From: Volvox africanus
Taxonomy: Eukaryota; Chlorophyta; Chlorophyceae; Chlamydomonadales; Volvocaceae
Length of the DNA stretch: 64,000 nt
Direction of reading: 5' to 3'
Assembly: GCA_030268105.1 (NCBI GenBank)
Contig: BSDZ01000039.1
Location: 186,001-250,000 of the forward strand
In this document: positions 1 through 13,039 of the stretch, piece by piece
Numbering within the stretch: the first letter of the stretch is position 1
How the letters are laid out: each line of letters begins with the position of its first letter
Translations under genes and position numbers: made by a program
Notes under the pieces: model-generated
The model's input: the letters and a program-made list of their open reading frames with translations, nothing else
What the model was told of the DNA's origin: nothing
Database searches by the model: none

Positions 1-1320
1 CAGTGCCTAGACGAGGCAATTAAAAATTGTGGACCGGGGGTGCCATACAACGTGATTGGCAAGACCATCCAGGTGTGCTTGTGTGCGCTGGGGACTGCAG
101 ATTACCCGTCGTGAAGCGAGGGGGGCATTCGGAGCTCAATGGCTGGTGTAATGCGCACAGCGTTGGCAGCAGTTGCAGCCAGCAAAGATATCAATAGGAA
201 GCACCCGGTAGGGAGCTCCAGGTAGTAAATGGGAGCTCATTGACCAGGTTGTCTGAAGAAGAGCCGTATCATATGTCGTACATTGTAACTCTTACTCAGG
301 ACGGGACGAGATGAGCTTACAACCCCAAGAAACCCGGGGGTGTATTTCCGTACCGTACCTACCGGTTTCTAGCCTCCCGCCCCGCCCCGCTGCCAACCCC
401 TCAACTCCCATCTGCCCTGACACAAATAACCGATGTGAACTATTAATCCCTAATTGGTTCCTCTCTCCTTGTTGCCCCGCTGCCATCGGAACGGCCCGCT
501 TTCACAGAACATCGCGGACAAGCGCAAGTATGGCGTGATACGGGATTACGTGGGACACGGCGTGGGTCAGGCCTTCCACAGCCATCCCACCATTTTCCAT
601 TATAAGAACAGCCAACCGGGGTTGATGCAGCTGGGGGAGACATTTACCATCGAGCCAATGATCGTGCAGGTGAGGGCTATGCGTGTAAAGGCGACGAGGA
701 GGCCGGCGGGGCCGGCGGTAAATGCAGAATGGGTTTCACGCCATTTGGGTGGCAGCCAGAACCTGCGGTATGGGTTGGGGATAAGTGGGTTGTGGTAACG
801 GTGCTGTGCAGCTGCTGAATTTGCGTGTGGAATATTGATAAATTTCGTGTATGAAGGCACTGGGGTACTGAGGGGCACATAGCATGGACAGGCGTGCCCC
901 TTCCCGCTCCGAACTGTGCCGGCGCGCAACTCCTGGTTCCTTCCGTCTGTCCAATGTCACGAAGGCCGCCAGGTTTTGGTCCTTTCAACCTGCGCTTTCC
1001 ACCAAATCAGGCCCTACGGCTGCGGAGCCGGCTAACCGTCTGCCCCCTCCCTGGCTCTGGCCTGGCCCACGTCACACGGAATGTCGCTGTCCTCCTTGCG
1101 CCCCCGGGCCTTATTATCTGCTGAAGCAAGTCCGTGCTCCTTTTGAGCCACACCCCTCCGTCCTCCATGCTGTACCTTTCCTGTCCAGGGAGGCACAAAG
1201 TGCGACACGTGGCGAGATAATTGGACGGTGGTAACCAAGGACAGGGGCCTGGCAGCTCAATTCGAACACACCCTTCTCATCGTGGAAGGAGGTGCCGAGA
1301 TTCTCACTAAGCTTACCTAA
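1..1320 (+). CDS. MAP1: Methionine aminopeptidase type I, 3' part (partial at left edge)
   Basis: Removes the initiator methionine from nascent proteins. Three exons are visible: 1-72, 508-669 and 1189-1320 (TAA stop 1318-1320), all joined in phase 0 with GT-AG borders. The 122 visible residues align end to end with the C-terminal half of the type I family. The GHGVG motif gives the metal-binding His, FHSHP the second active-site His, FTIEPMI the first metal-ligand Glu and QFEHTLL the last one. The two metal-binding Asp residues should lie upstream, outside the window. The FHSHP variant and the Tyr-rich loop after it resemble the organelle-targeted MAP1B/C/D group more than cytosolic MAP1A, but the transit peptide region is not visible. 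Introns are 435 and 519 bp. The gene converges on the HET-domain gene at 2616. Identification is firm; organellar location is inference. Confidence 0.93.
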
Positions 1321-2615
1321 TGACACCTCACAATGATCAGCAGCATCACATGAAATGAATGAATATCTTAATCAGGACATAAAGTATCACTGAGGCCCTG
1401 GGAGCCGTCCAGGCGTCGGCGGGCTGAGGCACAGCGCAGCCTCTGGTATTGCCGGCGGGAGGGCGGTCGATAGTGACTAGGGACAGCTTCTGCTGAGGCG
1501 GATGGCCTCTGCTGGTTGGGCGATAGGTATGCGCGATTATGTGTGTTTAGGGGAGAGAGGGCTTCGGCGGAATAATCTCGGACCCATGGTCGATTAGGGC
1601 GAATACCATAGATGTAGTGAATGACACCGCACGGGCAATGAAACTGAGAGCGCTTGCTACAACGCCGTGGAAGACTGCAGTCGGCGAGGGGTCAGACTCT
1701 CGCTTGTTTGTTTCTTACTGGCCAACCAACCGACAAGGGAGGAGGAGGAACGCGTCCACTGGAAACCTCATGGGCGATCTTGCACGGCACTTCGCGCTCG
1801 TAGGCTGACTATCATCATACTGGACAACTCTTCGCATGGATTAGAAATAACATTCCTACAGGTCCTGTCTATGTGAATGTACGGCACGGGTACATCGGCT
1901 GGTCCAAAGTCAGTAGGGAAAGTTACCTCTATGCCACCGGCAGCAGTGGCAGCTGCTGTCCGTCAATTACGGCACCAAGTTTGGTGTCATGTGAGTGTCC
2001 TACGGTGGTTAACGAAAGCCCGACACAGTCGCGTGTGATATCAAAGCCATTGTAATGGCACGGCAGCCATCTGCATCCGAGATCAGCACAGCCGAGACCA
2101 TAATTTGTCGTGCCATGAATATGCCGTACAGGACACATTCTGACTGACCTTGCAATATGTTTTCCTCTGTTCACTAAAGGTATATGCACCACCATCAGTA
2201 ACAACCGTCGGGTGAATTTGATGAAGTGTACGGTATACAAATCCATTCCAGCGAAGTATGCATCACTATAATCCAAAACACCATATCCTTCCAACCGCCA
2301 CATACCATAGAAGACCCAAGGAATATTTTTGGAGACCTGAGATTGCTGAAATACACATCTATCTGGACATAGCAAAATATTGAAACAGTAAAAGAGAGTG
2401 ACATTACTATATAAGTATTGCATCGAATCTTGTTTACTTCTAACCAGCGTCTCAGGCATGATCCTCCCTAAGTGGTTATGAACAAACAAGCAATCACCAG
2501 GTTCGATCCATGCTACGGATCTCCAAGCTGGCCAAAGGACACACACAAACGACCACCCTCGAGAACCTGCAACCCTTCCCTTCCCAGCCGCTGCAGCGCC
2601 TCTTCCATGGCCCTC
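1321..2615. other. Intergenic region between two convergent genes
   Basis: Contains the 3' flank of the aminopeptidase gene and the 3' flank of the HET-domain gene. I found no TGTAA polyadenylation signal close to the 1320 stop. The stretch from about 2160 to 2480 is visibly more AT-rich than both neighbours and lies inside a long minus-strand open frame described separately. No other gene is supported. Confidence 0.6.
1929..2546 (-). pseudogene. Possible decayed retrotransposon fragment (Copia-like RNase H?)
   Basis: A 205-codon stop-free frame in AT-rich DNA between two genes. Its middle reads VLDYSDAYFAG followed by a TRR a few residues on, recalling the GYSDADYAG...TRRST signature of Ty1/Copia RNase H, but the flanking residues do not align well and no other pol motif or LTR is visible. 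It has no ATG at its 5' end. It could equally be a chance open frame. Low confidence. Confidence 0.2.
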
Positions 2616-5600
2616 TCACATCATGGTGCAGCCCCGGCAGGGCCCCTCCTTCCCGTGGGCCACCTGCGCCTGGCCAGCAAACTTAGCGCCCGCCGCCACC
2701 TCAACACCACTGTTGGGCAGTCCCGGGACCTCGCTGCCCTTCTGCATTGTGGCACCTGGAGGTGGTGACGGTGCCTCTGGCTCAGGCTCTGCCTCCGCAC
2801 TGTCCGCAGTTGTCTTAGACCCTCCAGCCAAGGCAGCTGGCGGGGAATTGACTTCGGCGACGGCAGCAGCAGCAGCATTGGGCGACCGTTCGGTTGCCAC
2901 CTTGATTGCCGACGCCGGACGGGCCGAAGTCGAACGGGAAGTCAGTGCTGACGGGGTGGCCGCGACGCCATCGGACTTGTCGGGGGCCATGCCAGAAGCC
3001 TGCTCAACAGCCGAATCGGCTTCCATCCCAGCCGGAGCGTCCAAGCCTTCTTTTGGCGTGGCAGATGTCGCGTCAGGCTCCACCGCTTGGGCCGCTTGTT
3101 CGGCTGGCTCTGCTGCGGCAATAGCCAGTTCCATCTCCTCCGGCTCGGGTTGCAGGACCAGCTGCCACGCGGCGCCCAGTGTGGACGGCTCGCTGGGCGG
3201 CTCAGGCGGTGTCGGAACAATCCCGATGCTTACGGCAGTAATAGCCGAATTCAGCGTGTCCAGTGCTGCTGCTCGCAAGCCCTCCAACAGAGCAGGCAGC
3301 AGGTGGGTGCTCACATCCACAACCTCCATGACCTGCGCATGTGGATGCAAACCAACGAGGCAGGATTAGGAAACATCGACTTCGCACAGACCGTGAACAG
3401 ACGGCCAGAGAGTAGTAACAAATGGACAGTTGGAGTTCAGAAGGAGGGCAAATGGTCAAACGCGGGCTAAACCAGGTAATCCAGATGCAGCCATGGGAAC
3501 ACGGACAGGAACGACAGCCATAAAACGACAGTAGGCACAAAGTGTAAGATTGCAGTGGCACCCACACTTAGAAAGGGCCTCTATAGCCACCAAGGCCCCA
3601 AGTATGGTATGGCATCGTCGGCCGCCAGGGATCTAGAGCTCGAGGGAAATAGGCGTCCAGGAGCTGGAAGGCTTGGGTCGACGATTGCCGCTCAGTGACA
3701 AAGGCAACACACAAGGTGATGACAGCAAATGGTGACGGTGTGCGCGTTAGCGTGGCAACGCGGCGCAGACCTGCTGATCCACATGCCCCACATGCCCCAC
3801 ATGTCCCCGCCTTCCCATAGGACCCTGATCTCAGTCGGCTTGGGGCCCCACCTGGCCCGTCGTGGGCTCCTCCTCCCCAGCTTTGAGCCCCAGGATGATC
3901 ATGGCGGGGTGCTCCAAGCCTCCTCCCGATACCACCACCACCGCCGACCGTTCCGCGTCCAGTCCCAGGGCTGTAGACGGAAGAAGGGTCAACAGTACGA
4001 TGTGATACCCATAGGAGACAGGCAATACACCGTATGGCGCTTTCGAATGAGCGAACACGCACCAGCAGCAAGTGACGCACGTGGAAGCATTGAATGCATC
4101 CGTGACGGGGTACTACAGCAAGCAGTGAAGACCTTCATAAACTCGTATTTGGAGTATTTTTTGGAGACCGCCTTTAAAAGAAACTGCTGATGATAGCAGC
4201 TACGTAGCAGAAGTGCATGAGGTAGGACATTGTGTATGAGTCTCAGCAGAATTGTTTCAGAGGATAAGGTGACGACTTCAACCATAGATGCTGGATGCAA
4301 AGGGAGCAATATTTTATTCACAGGGTCCGGACAACAGACTTTGCATTAGCCGGGCCGGCCGGGCTTTTCTGCCCGTGAAGTGCTTCTTCTCCCCCCTATC
4401 TCTCTCCGCGCCCATAACAAGGCACACAATAGCTCCCTAATAGCAAACCCAACATGCCCAACGCCGCGCTAACTCCTTCTAACCCATGCCCCAACAAGGT
4501 CCCTCACAGTGTCCGACCGTTCCATGTCGGTGTCTTTGCATACTTCTTCCTTACTCCTTTACTCTCCCCAACCCCACAAACTCCCTACCCGGGTTCCTCC
4601 AGGGCTCCAGGCCCCACTGCACGGACAGGCGGAACACCTCATCCGTCTGGAGCACGTCGCGGATGGAGGTCCAGGGTCCTCCACCCCAGTACTTGGCCTG
4701 ACCCGGGTGTGGCATGACCAGCGCCGCCATCACCTGCACCTCTCGCGGCGCAACCGGCGCAGCTTCCAGGTAAGCAGTCACGACAGGATCGGGATGGGGT
4801 GGCGAAGGAGTAAGCAGGAACCTGCCGCCCTCGGTGGGAATCTGTGGGTCAAAGGGGGGGGGGTTCCGAAAAAGAATACCCATGATAAGAGGAAACAGAT
4901 GAAGAGGACAAACGCAATAGAGGTCTACTAATGTAGGGGTTATAGTCCATGCTGGCGGAAAAAGGGAACGAGAGAACGAACGCATAAATCGGACTTTTAA
5001 ACACAACTACATCCCAAGTTGGTATCCGGGAGGAAACGGGTGCGGCAATCCGGGGGATCGTGACGCAAAGGGGGCGACAAGACATGCAAAGGAAATGAAG
5101 AGCACCGTGAATGCGACCGAGCCATTAATAGGACTGTCAAGTAAAAAGGTGCAGCTCCACCACAGCACAAATGCGGCATGCGGGTGATGCTACTTAAATC
5201 CCGGCCGTGGAGCGCGTCATCTTGCCCCGGGTGTCATCTTTTCTTGCGGCTCAGCTCTCTCAAACACACCTGCAACTGCCAGTTCGGTGTGGCCCCGTAT
5301 ATGGCAGTGCTATTGCCCAGATTGCGGCGGGGCTCCAGCAGCCCCAAGCCACGGGCCTTGCAATCTGGGCTGTTGTAAACGCGGATAGACCACCTGCGGC
5401 CATAGGGACCCCGGGCGAGGAGTGGAGGTGGTGGTCGTGCGAGAGGAGAAGTGGTCGTCTCTTACGCACGCTGTAGGATTTGTATACAGCCGCACGGTCT
5501 GTTACGAACGGGCAAAGGAAAAGCGGCATCGAGGGGCAGTGCAACTACACGCAAACGAAGATATGATAACACTGCCGCGCCAAAGTGTTGTTACTGGAAA

Positions 5601-8600
5601 GAGGAAAATGGAGGACAGTATGCTGAGACATATACTGGGCAGAACAGGACGACGGCGTGAGGTAGTGGAACCCGATCAAATACCTTCCAGTCAGAAAGTT
5701 GTAAGCCCGGCACGCCTGGCGTGTACTGCAATATGCTTCCCTGGCGACTCATGGCTTTCGCTCGACAGCAGAGAGCTAAAATGCTGGCAGCAGAGCCCAG
5801 AGACTCATTTCGAATATGCTACCTCAGCGTAGGTGTTCAATCCACATCCTCCATCGACTACCTTGCCGCTCCTGTATATCCTGTATATATCCTATATATA
5901 CATTGTATATACATATCCCCCTCCCCCCACTTCGCCCAAGCCTAGCTTCATCCCGCTCCAGGTCCCCCAACACTGCTGCACCCACTTCCAGGTGGCCATC
6001 TGTGACTCCATAATGCTGTACGCCCACGCCACCGAGGCCTGCACCAGATGCCTCCCTGGAACCCCTTTAGTGACTTCCTTCCATTCGGAGTAATCCACCA
6101 ATGGCACGAGCGCCAGCACGCGGTCTTCAGGTAGGAAAGAGCGAGCGCTCTGGATCTGTGGGTGGTAAGCCGCAACGGGTAACGGGTAGCGGAAGAGGGC
6201 GCCCGACGGCCGGGACGACAACGAGGGGTGACGAGTTGTTCCAGGGAGAGATGGGGAATATGGCGGGCCGCGTGGAGATGCTCATGACGCACATGCACAC
6301 AGTGTTGCCTAACGAGGGCAGCAGCATGAAGTACCGCATCACTGGAGCCTAACAGGTTCAGAGGCTGGACCCTTTAGCCAGGCCATGTCGCAAACAGAAG
6401 CCTAACCTTACCGCGCCACAGGTCAGCCCCACCCCGACCATTCAACGCCTCAATCTGCAGCCGCCGTTTTGAATTTGACCACTTCCCCTGCCCACACTGC
6501 TCATACCACTACACCTGATGATTGTTGAGCACAACAAAGGCCCTCCTTGCTGCGCTGTCCGCCTTCTTAAGGTCGTCAATGATGCCGTTGCGGTCCATGG
6601 TGATCCACATCAGGTCCTTGGAGATCATGGCCAGGTGGCCGATGCCATCGGAGGGGTGCTCACGAAGGACCCTGCAGAAGGAGAATACGAGAAACAGAAA
6701 ATCGTCCGGGGCTTGGTAATTAATTGATCCGGGCAAAGATTATCGCGAGTGTGAAAAGAAAAGTCTAGCCTGCGGAACCTCAAAAATGTTGAGGGATAGC
6801 AAGTGCACGCGAAGACGGGTGATTGATAAGGCAGCGTATTGCTCGGCTGGACCGACTCTGATAACGCACTGACTTTATGCAAATGCGCCACCATAATGCG
6901 ATGCGGTATGCAGAGGGAAAAGGGGACGGCGAGGGGCCCCAGATATCCGGCTGCGGAGCTAGTAGGTTGGGATAAACACCGGAAAAAGCACCCCAGGGCG
7001 GATACGGAGATATGAAGACGCGGTGAGGCTGTCCATCGGATCTGCAAGCGTGCGGCTGCTTTTCAGGAAGAGTGAGCAACCCTTTGACGAGGTAGCGCTG
7101 CGATAATCCACGGTTTAATCCACGGTTTGGAGCGTAACGTTTCTGCCTTACCGCCGGAATGAAGCGTCCTTGCTGCGTGCAAAGGGCCAGCCTTCGCGGA
7201 TGCGAACATAGGCACCGACGTTGCCGAAAGCAGAGGCCCACGCAGAAAGCTACACTTACCCGGTCATGCACAACACGCTATGCACGTGGATGCTTGTGAT
7301 GGCACGGACTGAACTATACACCGCGGCGCGGAACGCACGGATCAATATTGTGCCGCTTGTCAAACGTGGCCCCGCCATGGTCACACGTCCCTGACCTGAC
7401 CTGACCTTCCGGCCCCTCGGCAACTTATTCAAAGCCTGCGCTTCAAGGGCCAAATTTCGTTCCTTCCCCCCTTCCCCCCCCTCCTCCTTTCCAGACCTGA
7501 TGATTCCGGTGTAGTCACCCTCATAAAAATCACGGATCGCTTCGTCTCCAAACTTGAGGTACAGGGAATTCAGCACTGGGTGGTCGTTCCAGGCGTTGAA
7601 CTCGGGCCAGTCCACCACGTAGATGCTCTGGTAAGAGCTTACCTCACCTGGGAGTTCCCCAGTTGCCGACAAGGCCGGCAAAGACCCAAGTCGCTCAACC
7701 TCGTGAGATTACCGGTACGCCAATCACACAGGCAGACTTGCTACTTATACCAAGAAAAAGGACAGCGAATGCATTGAGCGAATTGCCGCATGTGATGGAA
7801 GAGATAGGATAGGCATAAAACGGCCGACAGGTGACAAAAATGAGTTGCGAACGTGCGCCGAGTAACATTGCCCCTCAGCGAATATCTGTCCGGCACACGC
7901 TAGCATCTGTAGTCGGCGCGGGTAGGTTCAAGTGCTAGGGAGATTGCTTTCCCGAATGAAACCGCACTGACGGCAGCATCTTGGAGGGAAGCCAGGCGGG
8001 TATCTAAGCCCCATATTGCCAGTATGGCTGCAATTCCTAGGTCAGCTCGGATGGGATATAAAGCGACTGGCCGCGATCCTTCAGACTCTTTCAAGAGGCG
8101 AAGATACCCTTTTTTCGCCTCTTGGAAGAGGGTGGTCTGAAGGATGGCGGCCAGTAGTGGCGGCTATCAAGGAGTGCCCAGAACCCGGGTCTAAAACACC
8201 ACACGCGCACCCCACCACACAATAACTCCTTGAGGTCCTTGATCATTATTGTGCCCTAAACTCCCCACCTTCGCCCTTAAGTGGCCACACAGACAGCCTC
8301 TTCGACGCCACCGCCTCCTGAATTGTCCACACGCGCCGCATGTACGAGTTGTTCACCAGCAGCGCCTTGACGGCGGAGCGGCTCAGGAAACGTGCACTCC
8401 CTATACACGGTAGGGTATCCGATTGCGGTGCAGAGCAGAAGACCGCTCACGCGGCGGGATGAGAGAAGTTAGTCGTGCGTAGGTGCACTTTGACCAAATC
8501 GATCCCACCTCTCATCGCTTGTGACTCAGATCACCATCTGACCCATATCAGGCAAAACCAGCTTGAGAAGTCGCCTCCCGTAATGAAACTAAGAATTCTC

Positions 8601-10975
8601 CCCTCGACCCCAAAAAGAACTAAGCAGTGTGTGGCGCTTACGGTGGGCATTCATTTCATCATTATATTGATTGACAATGGCGCGAGCCTCCTGCAACAAA
8701 GGAAGGCAGACCGGAGGAGAGGATTGATCCCCTGTTGTGATGCCCGTTAGGGGATTACGCTGATGGCGGAAAACCCCCACGGTGCGACGCATGCAAGAGC
8801 TTGCCGTGGAGCCTGAGGCCATGTAAGGCCCAGGCGAGCCTGCAAATTATCACGCATCTCTCGTATAAAAAGTCATGTTGCGAAACCACAACCATGGCAC
8901 AACTGGGTCGGCGCTGGCACCAACGATATGGGACTATGGTGCAGGTGCTATCCGGCAACACGAAGGCCTGTCAATTCGGGTTTTTCTGCCTGCTGGCATC
9001 ACACCTGCGCATTCATAATGCGGCCAGTTGAATAGTCAACCACCGGGGCAATCAACACGTACACCTGCGAGCGGATAGGAGAAGGGGGCCAGCTGCTAAC
9101 GGAACGGGACCAGCTACTAAATGTAGCATGGGATGAAGCAGTGCGGAAGTGTGATGAAAGCAACTGCAGATTACACAGCAGGCGGCGGTCCTTCTGCCGC
9201 CTGCGTATGGCATCAAGTCTGTCTTCGTGGGGCTTTGCTAAACTTAGGGGCTTACGAAGGCGGACGGTTAAGTCACAACCTGGGGCAAACAAACGCACCA
9301 CGCGTTCCTACCGCATTTAGCGACACGAAAAATCACATTTTGGTTCCTGCCCCACCATGGCCAACACGGAGCTAAGCCAAGGGCCGAAATCCAAGCCCGA
9401 CCCTGTTAGAGAGCTCTTTAGTATTCTGCCCCTGCCTAGTACATGCCCTGCCTTACATGGCCAGCTGTGTAGATGGCGGGGCTGTCTTTTATGTGGCTCA
9501 TCTTCTCCTCCAGGTCAGCGTCCTTAAGTAGCAGTAACCAAGGATTGTGATAACCAGGTCTATGGGAGAACATCATCAGCATCATGAGCATGCATGCCGG
9601 GAAGATGCATAGGCAATAAGGACAGTATTGAAGCTACCTAGTGGCCCGCAGTATAGAACATCACGTGGTAATGGCGCGAAACGGCACTTACGACACCAAG
9701 TTCTCTTCCGGCACTACTGCCCCATGCACGATCTTAGCGGCCACGCACTATACGCGATTCGGCAAAACCGTTTTCACTTGCCCCTGATACATGCCCACAG
9801 ACAATGACGATACTCGCATCGTGCGAAGCTTATGAACATGCAACCACTTTGCGCGCAACCAGATATGTGCCCCGACAATCTCTTCCTCCTTGCACGTGCG
9901 AATCGATAAGGGAGTTCTTACTTCCACTACCACCCGACATTTCGGAGTCAGGTCTACCTGCGGCACACACATTTGGTCCACCCAGGCGTACTCCGCCAGG
10001 CGATGGGTGTGCAGCCATAACAACCAGGTAGCCACCTACGCAGTAACGAAAACAGTAGCAACAGACAAGCGACAACGGCCGTACAGGTAGGTATGGCGTG
10101 GCCCCATCGCGCTGTCTAGGATGGAATACTGCCACGCATGAAACGGCATGCAACGCAAGTGCACGCAACGCACTATACCGCTGTTACGCTGTGCTAAGTG
10201 CGCTGTTACTTAACAAGGACCATGCCGACGAGGGACAGCAGACCCTATCGATTTTGACGCATGAAAGGGAACTAGGAAGCGATTCACACCTCCAGAAGAT
10301 CCAGGGGTTCAATCAGTCTGTGTGCGAGTCATTCCGGTCATGCCGTACATGACGCCTCCTCCAAGCACGAACCTCAATTTGCAGCTTGTGGCCATCCGCT
10401 AGCGACCAATCCACTGACACATCGCCGTCATGGAAGTCATAGACCTCATAGCCCTCGTTGCCGCAATCGGCGAGCCACCTTCTGTAACCTTCAAAGCCCT
10501 CATTACGACCTCGGATGCGCCATCGATACGAAAGCACAGCTGCACCCTGAGGAATATGGGGTCGCATTGGTCCAGGTAACCCTTGGCTTGAGCAGGAAAG
10601 CACTACTTCAGATGCTTCATCAACAGGAAATCAGAACAAGCTGTAAGGAGGAATCGCTTAGGCAGAAAGTAGGTTGAGAAATGAACGCACAAGTACCGCG
10701 ACAAGTAGGACATGCGGGTAACGTTATAGACTATTTACCTGCATGCGCACATAAACATAATGGATGAATTTCTATTAATTTTATATCCATTATGTGCAAC
10801 CCTGTGGGACTTGCAGGTGTTGCACAAGACGTCGGTGCCGCACCTTTTCGGGCTCATCGCTAAACTTGCACCACCTTTGTTGCCATTCATTTAGTTGATA
10901 AGGCGTTTCGCTTCCTCTTTCTTGCAGTTCTGATAATATCGCAGGGACGTCCGCAACGCGTATGTAGCGTGGCAT
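2616..10975 (-). CDS. HET-domain (heterokaryon incompatibility) protein, about 810 aa
   Basis: Predicted exons: 10975-10811, 10546-10373, 10035-9958, 9522-9457, 9064-9005, 8690-8642, 8400-8269, 7647-7497, 6671-6515, 6348-6223, 6155-5986, 5393-5270, 4733-4589, 3970-3852, 3332-2616; phases agree throughout. The HET signature is present in order: LSYRWR near residue 61, YAWVDQMCVPQ near 130 (fungal WIDALCINQ), a LEEKMSHI helix, and YMRRVWTIQEAV near 218. DRVLALVPLVDYSEW near 390 resembles the later DRVYALLGL block. Residues from about 572 are a low-complexity Ala/Pro/Glu tail. The start ATG (AAAATGCC) is the first in frame. Least certain are the exon 1 donor (GTCCCA), the end of exon 10 near 6223, the start of exon 8 (7647 or 7627), and a possible extra exon at 8839-8747. 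In fungi HET proteins trigger non-self recognition and cell death; the role in an alga is unknown. Confidence 0.82.
8066..8155. repeat. Inverted repeat in a HET-gene intron
   Basis: Arms of about 40 bp facing each other around a short T-rich loop: actggccgcgatccttcaga at the left edge is answered by tctgaaggatggcggccagt at the right, and tcaagaggcgaa by ttcgcctcttgg in the centre. A few mismatches and a small bulge remain. It would fold into a long hairpin in the transcript of either strand. It lies in the intron between 8269 and 7647. Confidence 0.85.
10755..10795. repeat. Short perfect inverted repeat, intron 1 of HET gene
   Basis: acataatggat at 10755-10765 is the exact reverse complement of atccattatgt at 10785-10795, with a 19-nt AT-rich spacer. 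The partial complement continues outward (gcacataa / ttatgtgc-like). Could be a small MITE remnant or a chance AT-rich palindrome. Confidence 0.7.
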
Positions 10976-12215
10976 TTTTGTTCACTTCAGGTCGTAAGTG
11001 TTAGAAAAATACTTAAACCATTTCTATGTATAGGTCTTTAAGTCTGACCTCAAGAATGCAATGTATGTGTGTACAGTGAATCACTTCTTCCACCTCACGT
11101 ACGGCGCGGATTTGCACCTTCACCTAAATCCTTAGTAAGTTCCTATTAGGTGCCACCTAGTTTTTCCAGTCTTATACAAGGATTTGCAACAATCATCATC
11201 ATCATCAAGTCGTTAGTAACCGATTGATATTACGTCCTGCAAGAAACGCCATGCCAATACGAATTCGCTAAAACATGTACCTTTGTGTACTATGCGTCTT
11301 CTGGGCGTGCCCGCACATTCTCATACATGTGATTCCCTCACCCTACTCACTCTATCTCTGTGTGACAATGTGTTTGCATGTGCCCCCCAATGTGGAATCC
11401 GTTTGTGTCTTGGGTCATGATATAAGGATAAATATTCAATCTGGACAGGGTTGTGCGCGCGTCCGAGGCGACGCCTTAGCCCTCCTTTGGTCACCTCGCT
11501 CAGGTTAAGCAATCCACGTTGATGCATTGCGCGATAATCTCGTCCCTATTTCTCGTTCTCGGCAGGCTTGGCGCAGCTATTATCGAAATAACTCCATCAA
11601 GTTTGCATTAAGAGCCCCAGAAACACCATATCCGTTACCAGAGTCCCTCCGGGTAAAGAACAAATAATACACCCTGTTTCCAGTGTTTTTGATTGCTCTT
11701 TTCCCCAAACTGTTACTGTTATTGCAAGTTAAGGGTATCGCCGGGCGGCCATACGGCATCGGCGGCAGCGCCAGGGCCCGGAGTGAAAGAGGAACGAGGA
11801 AGGGGGGAAGCCTTGCGATGGCACTTTAGACCCGTACACACATACACACTGAAAATAGAACAAGTTGAGTTATGCGCATACGTATGCGGCATCATCTGAA
11901 GGCCCCGCTTTACAACCAACCCAAACGATACATATGCGATCCCCTTCCCAGTGGCTGGTTAGTACACCATGTTGTGTGTCCCCGGATAACGCCCGGCTCC
12001 ACGAATGCACAAAGTAACACACACACACACACGTACATATACCAGCGCACGGCACTGAGGACCAGTGCGCCCCGAATCGCTCGGGTTACGACAGGGGCCG
12101 GAAGGAGGCGCTCGCAGACAGCAAGGAGCCCGCAGTGTCCGGTACGGCAAAGCGGTCCCAAAACGTCGTCACAAAGGTTGCTAAACCAGGCAGTGGAGGG
12201 ACGGCCGCGCCGATC

Positions 12216-12404
12216 GCCGAGGCATCTGCACCGGTGCCGGAAGCATCACCGCGCCGAGGCATCTGCACCGGTGCCGGAAGCACCACCGCGCCGAGGCATC
12301 TGCACCGGTGCCGAAAGCACCACCGCGCCAAGGCATCTGCACCGGTGCCGGAAGCACCACCGCGCCGAGGCATCTGCACCGGTGCCGGAAGCACCACCGC
12401 GCCG
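12216..12404. repeat. 37-bp tandem repeat (minisatellite), five copies
   Basis: The unit begins ggcatctgcaccggtgccgg and recurs at 12221, 12258 and 12295 and twice more, giving a period of 37 bp with rare substitutions (catcacc/caccacc, gccggaa/gccgaaa). Because 37 is not a multiple of three, every frame stays open and the protein-like frames here are artefacts. Copies abut directly with no spacers, so it is not a CRISPR array. Confidence 0.92.
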
Positions 12405-13039
12405 TAGACTTCCGCAAGCCGTGTGAGTGCTCAGCGCCCATCACCGCGGACAGTAAGTTCGTTTCAGCCGTGCAGCGTGAATTCGGGCATATTGGTGCCG
12501 TACACGGGAATCTGTAGCAGCTCTGCAAGGCGTCTCATGATGCAGATCGTACAGTCCATCTAATCATGCATGAAGCACACTGGTCGTGAAGTCTGCATGG
12601 GACCGCTGTCGAAACCACACGCTGGCGGTGATACGGTTATTGCAGCCTGCCTGATATCTGCTGATTGCTCTGGCTGATGGGCACCAGTGGCGCCGTCGGC
12701 GCGGATACACTGACCCATGGGACAAGGCCGGTTAAGCGTTGCCAGGATCACTGACAGCGCCGTCGGCATCATCAGTGGCACTGACGCATTGGCAGAGGTT
12801 CCAATGCTGACAAATTTGTGTACTACTGGTGGCCACGCAAATATGCGCCAATCCTATGACGGACGACGACCTGCTGCCCGAGTACTACCCGGCCGTAAAG
12901 AAAAGGGTGTTGACATTTTCCTCTTACAATTTGACCTAAAGGCCTTCGCATCAGTCCAAAAGCCGATCAGGTGCACGACGACCATCAGCGCATCAGCGCA
13001 ATCGCTGGTCCCATCCCGCCACCTAATGTGGAGCACCAG

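Noticed and set aside
2623..3369. 248-codon plus-strand open frame
   Set aside because: It is antisense to the last HET-gene exon. The minus frame follows in phase from the preceding exon, and both stay open because the DNA is GC-rich and low-complexity.
4509..4931. Plus-strand frame with a donor-like gtaagc at about 4770
   Set aside because: The minus-strand exon 4733-4589 fits the HET-gene phases on both sides and has the more protein-like sequence.
12086..12426. Repetitive protein frames (GTGADA..., CRKHHRAEA...) and CRISPR-like spacing
   Set aside because: They are caused by the 37-bp tandem repeat read in all frames. Copies are contiguous with no unique spacers, so it is neither a gene nor a CRISPR array.
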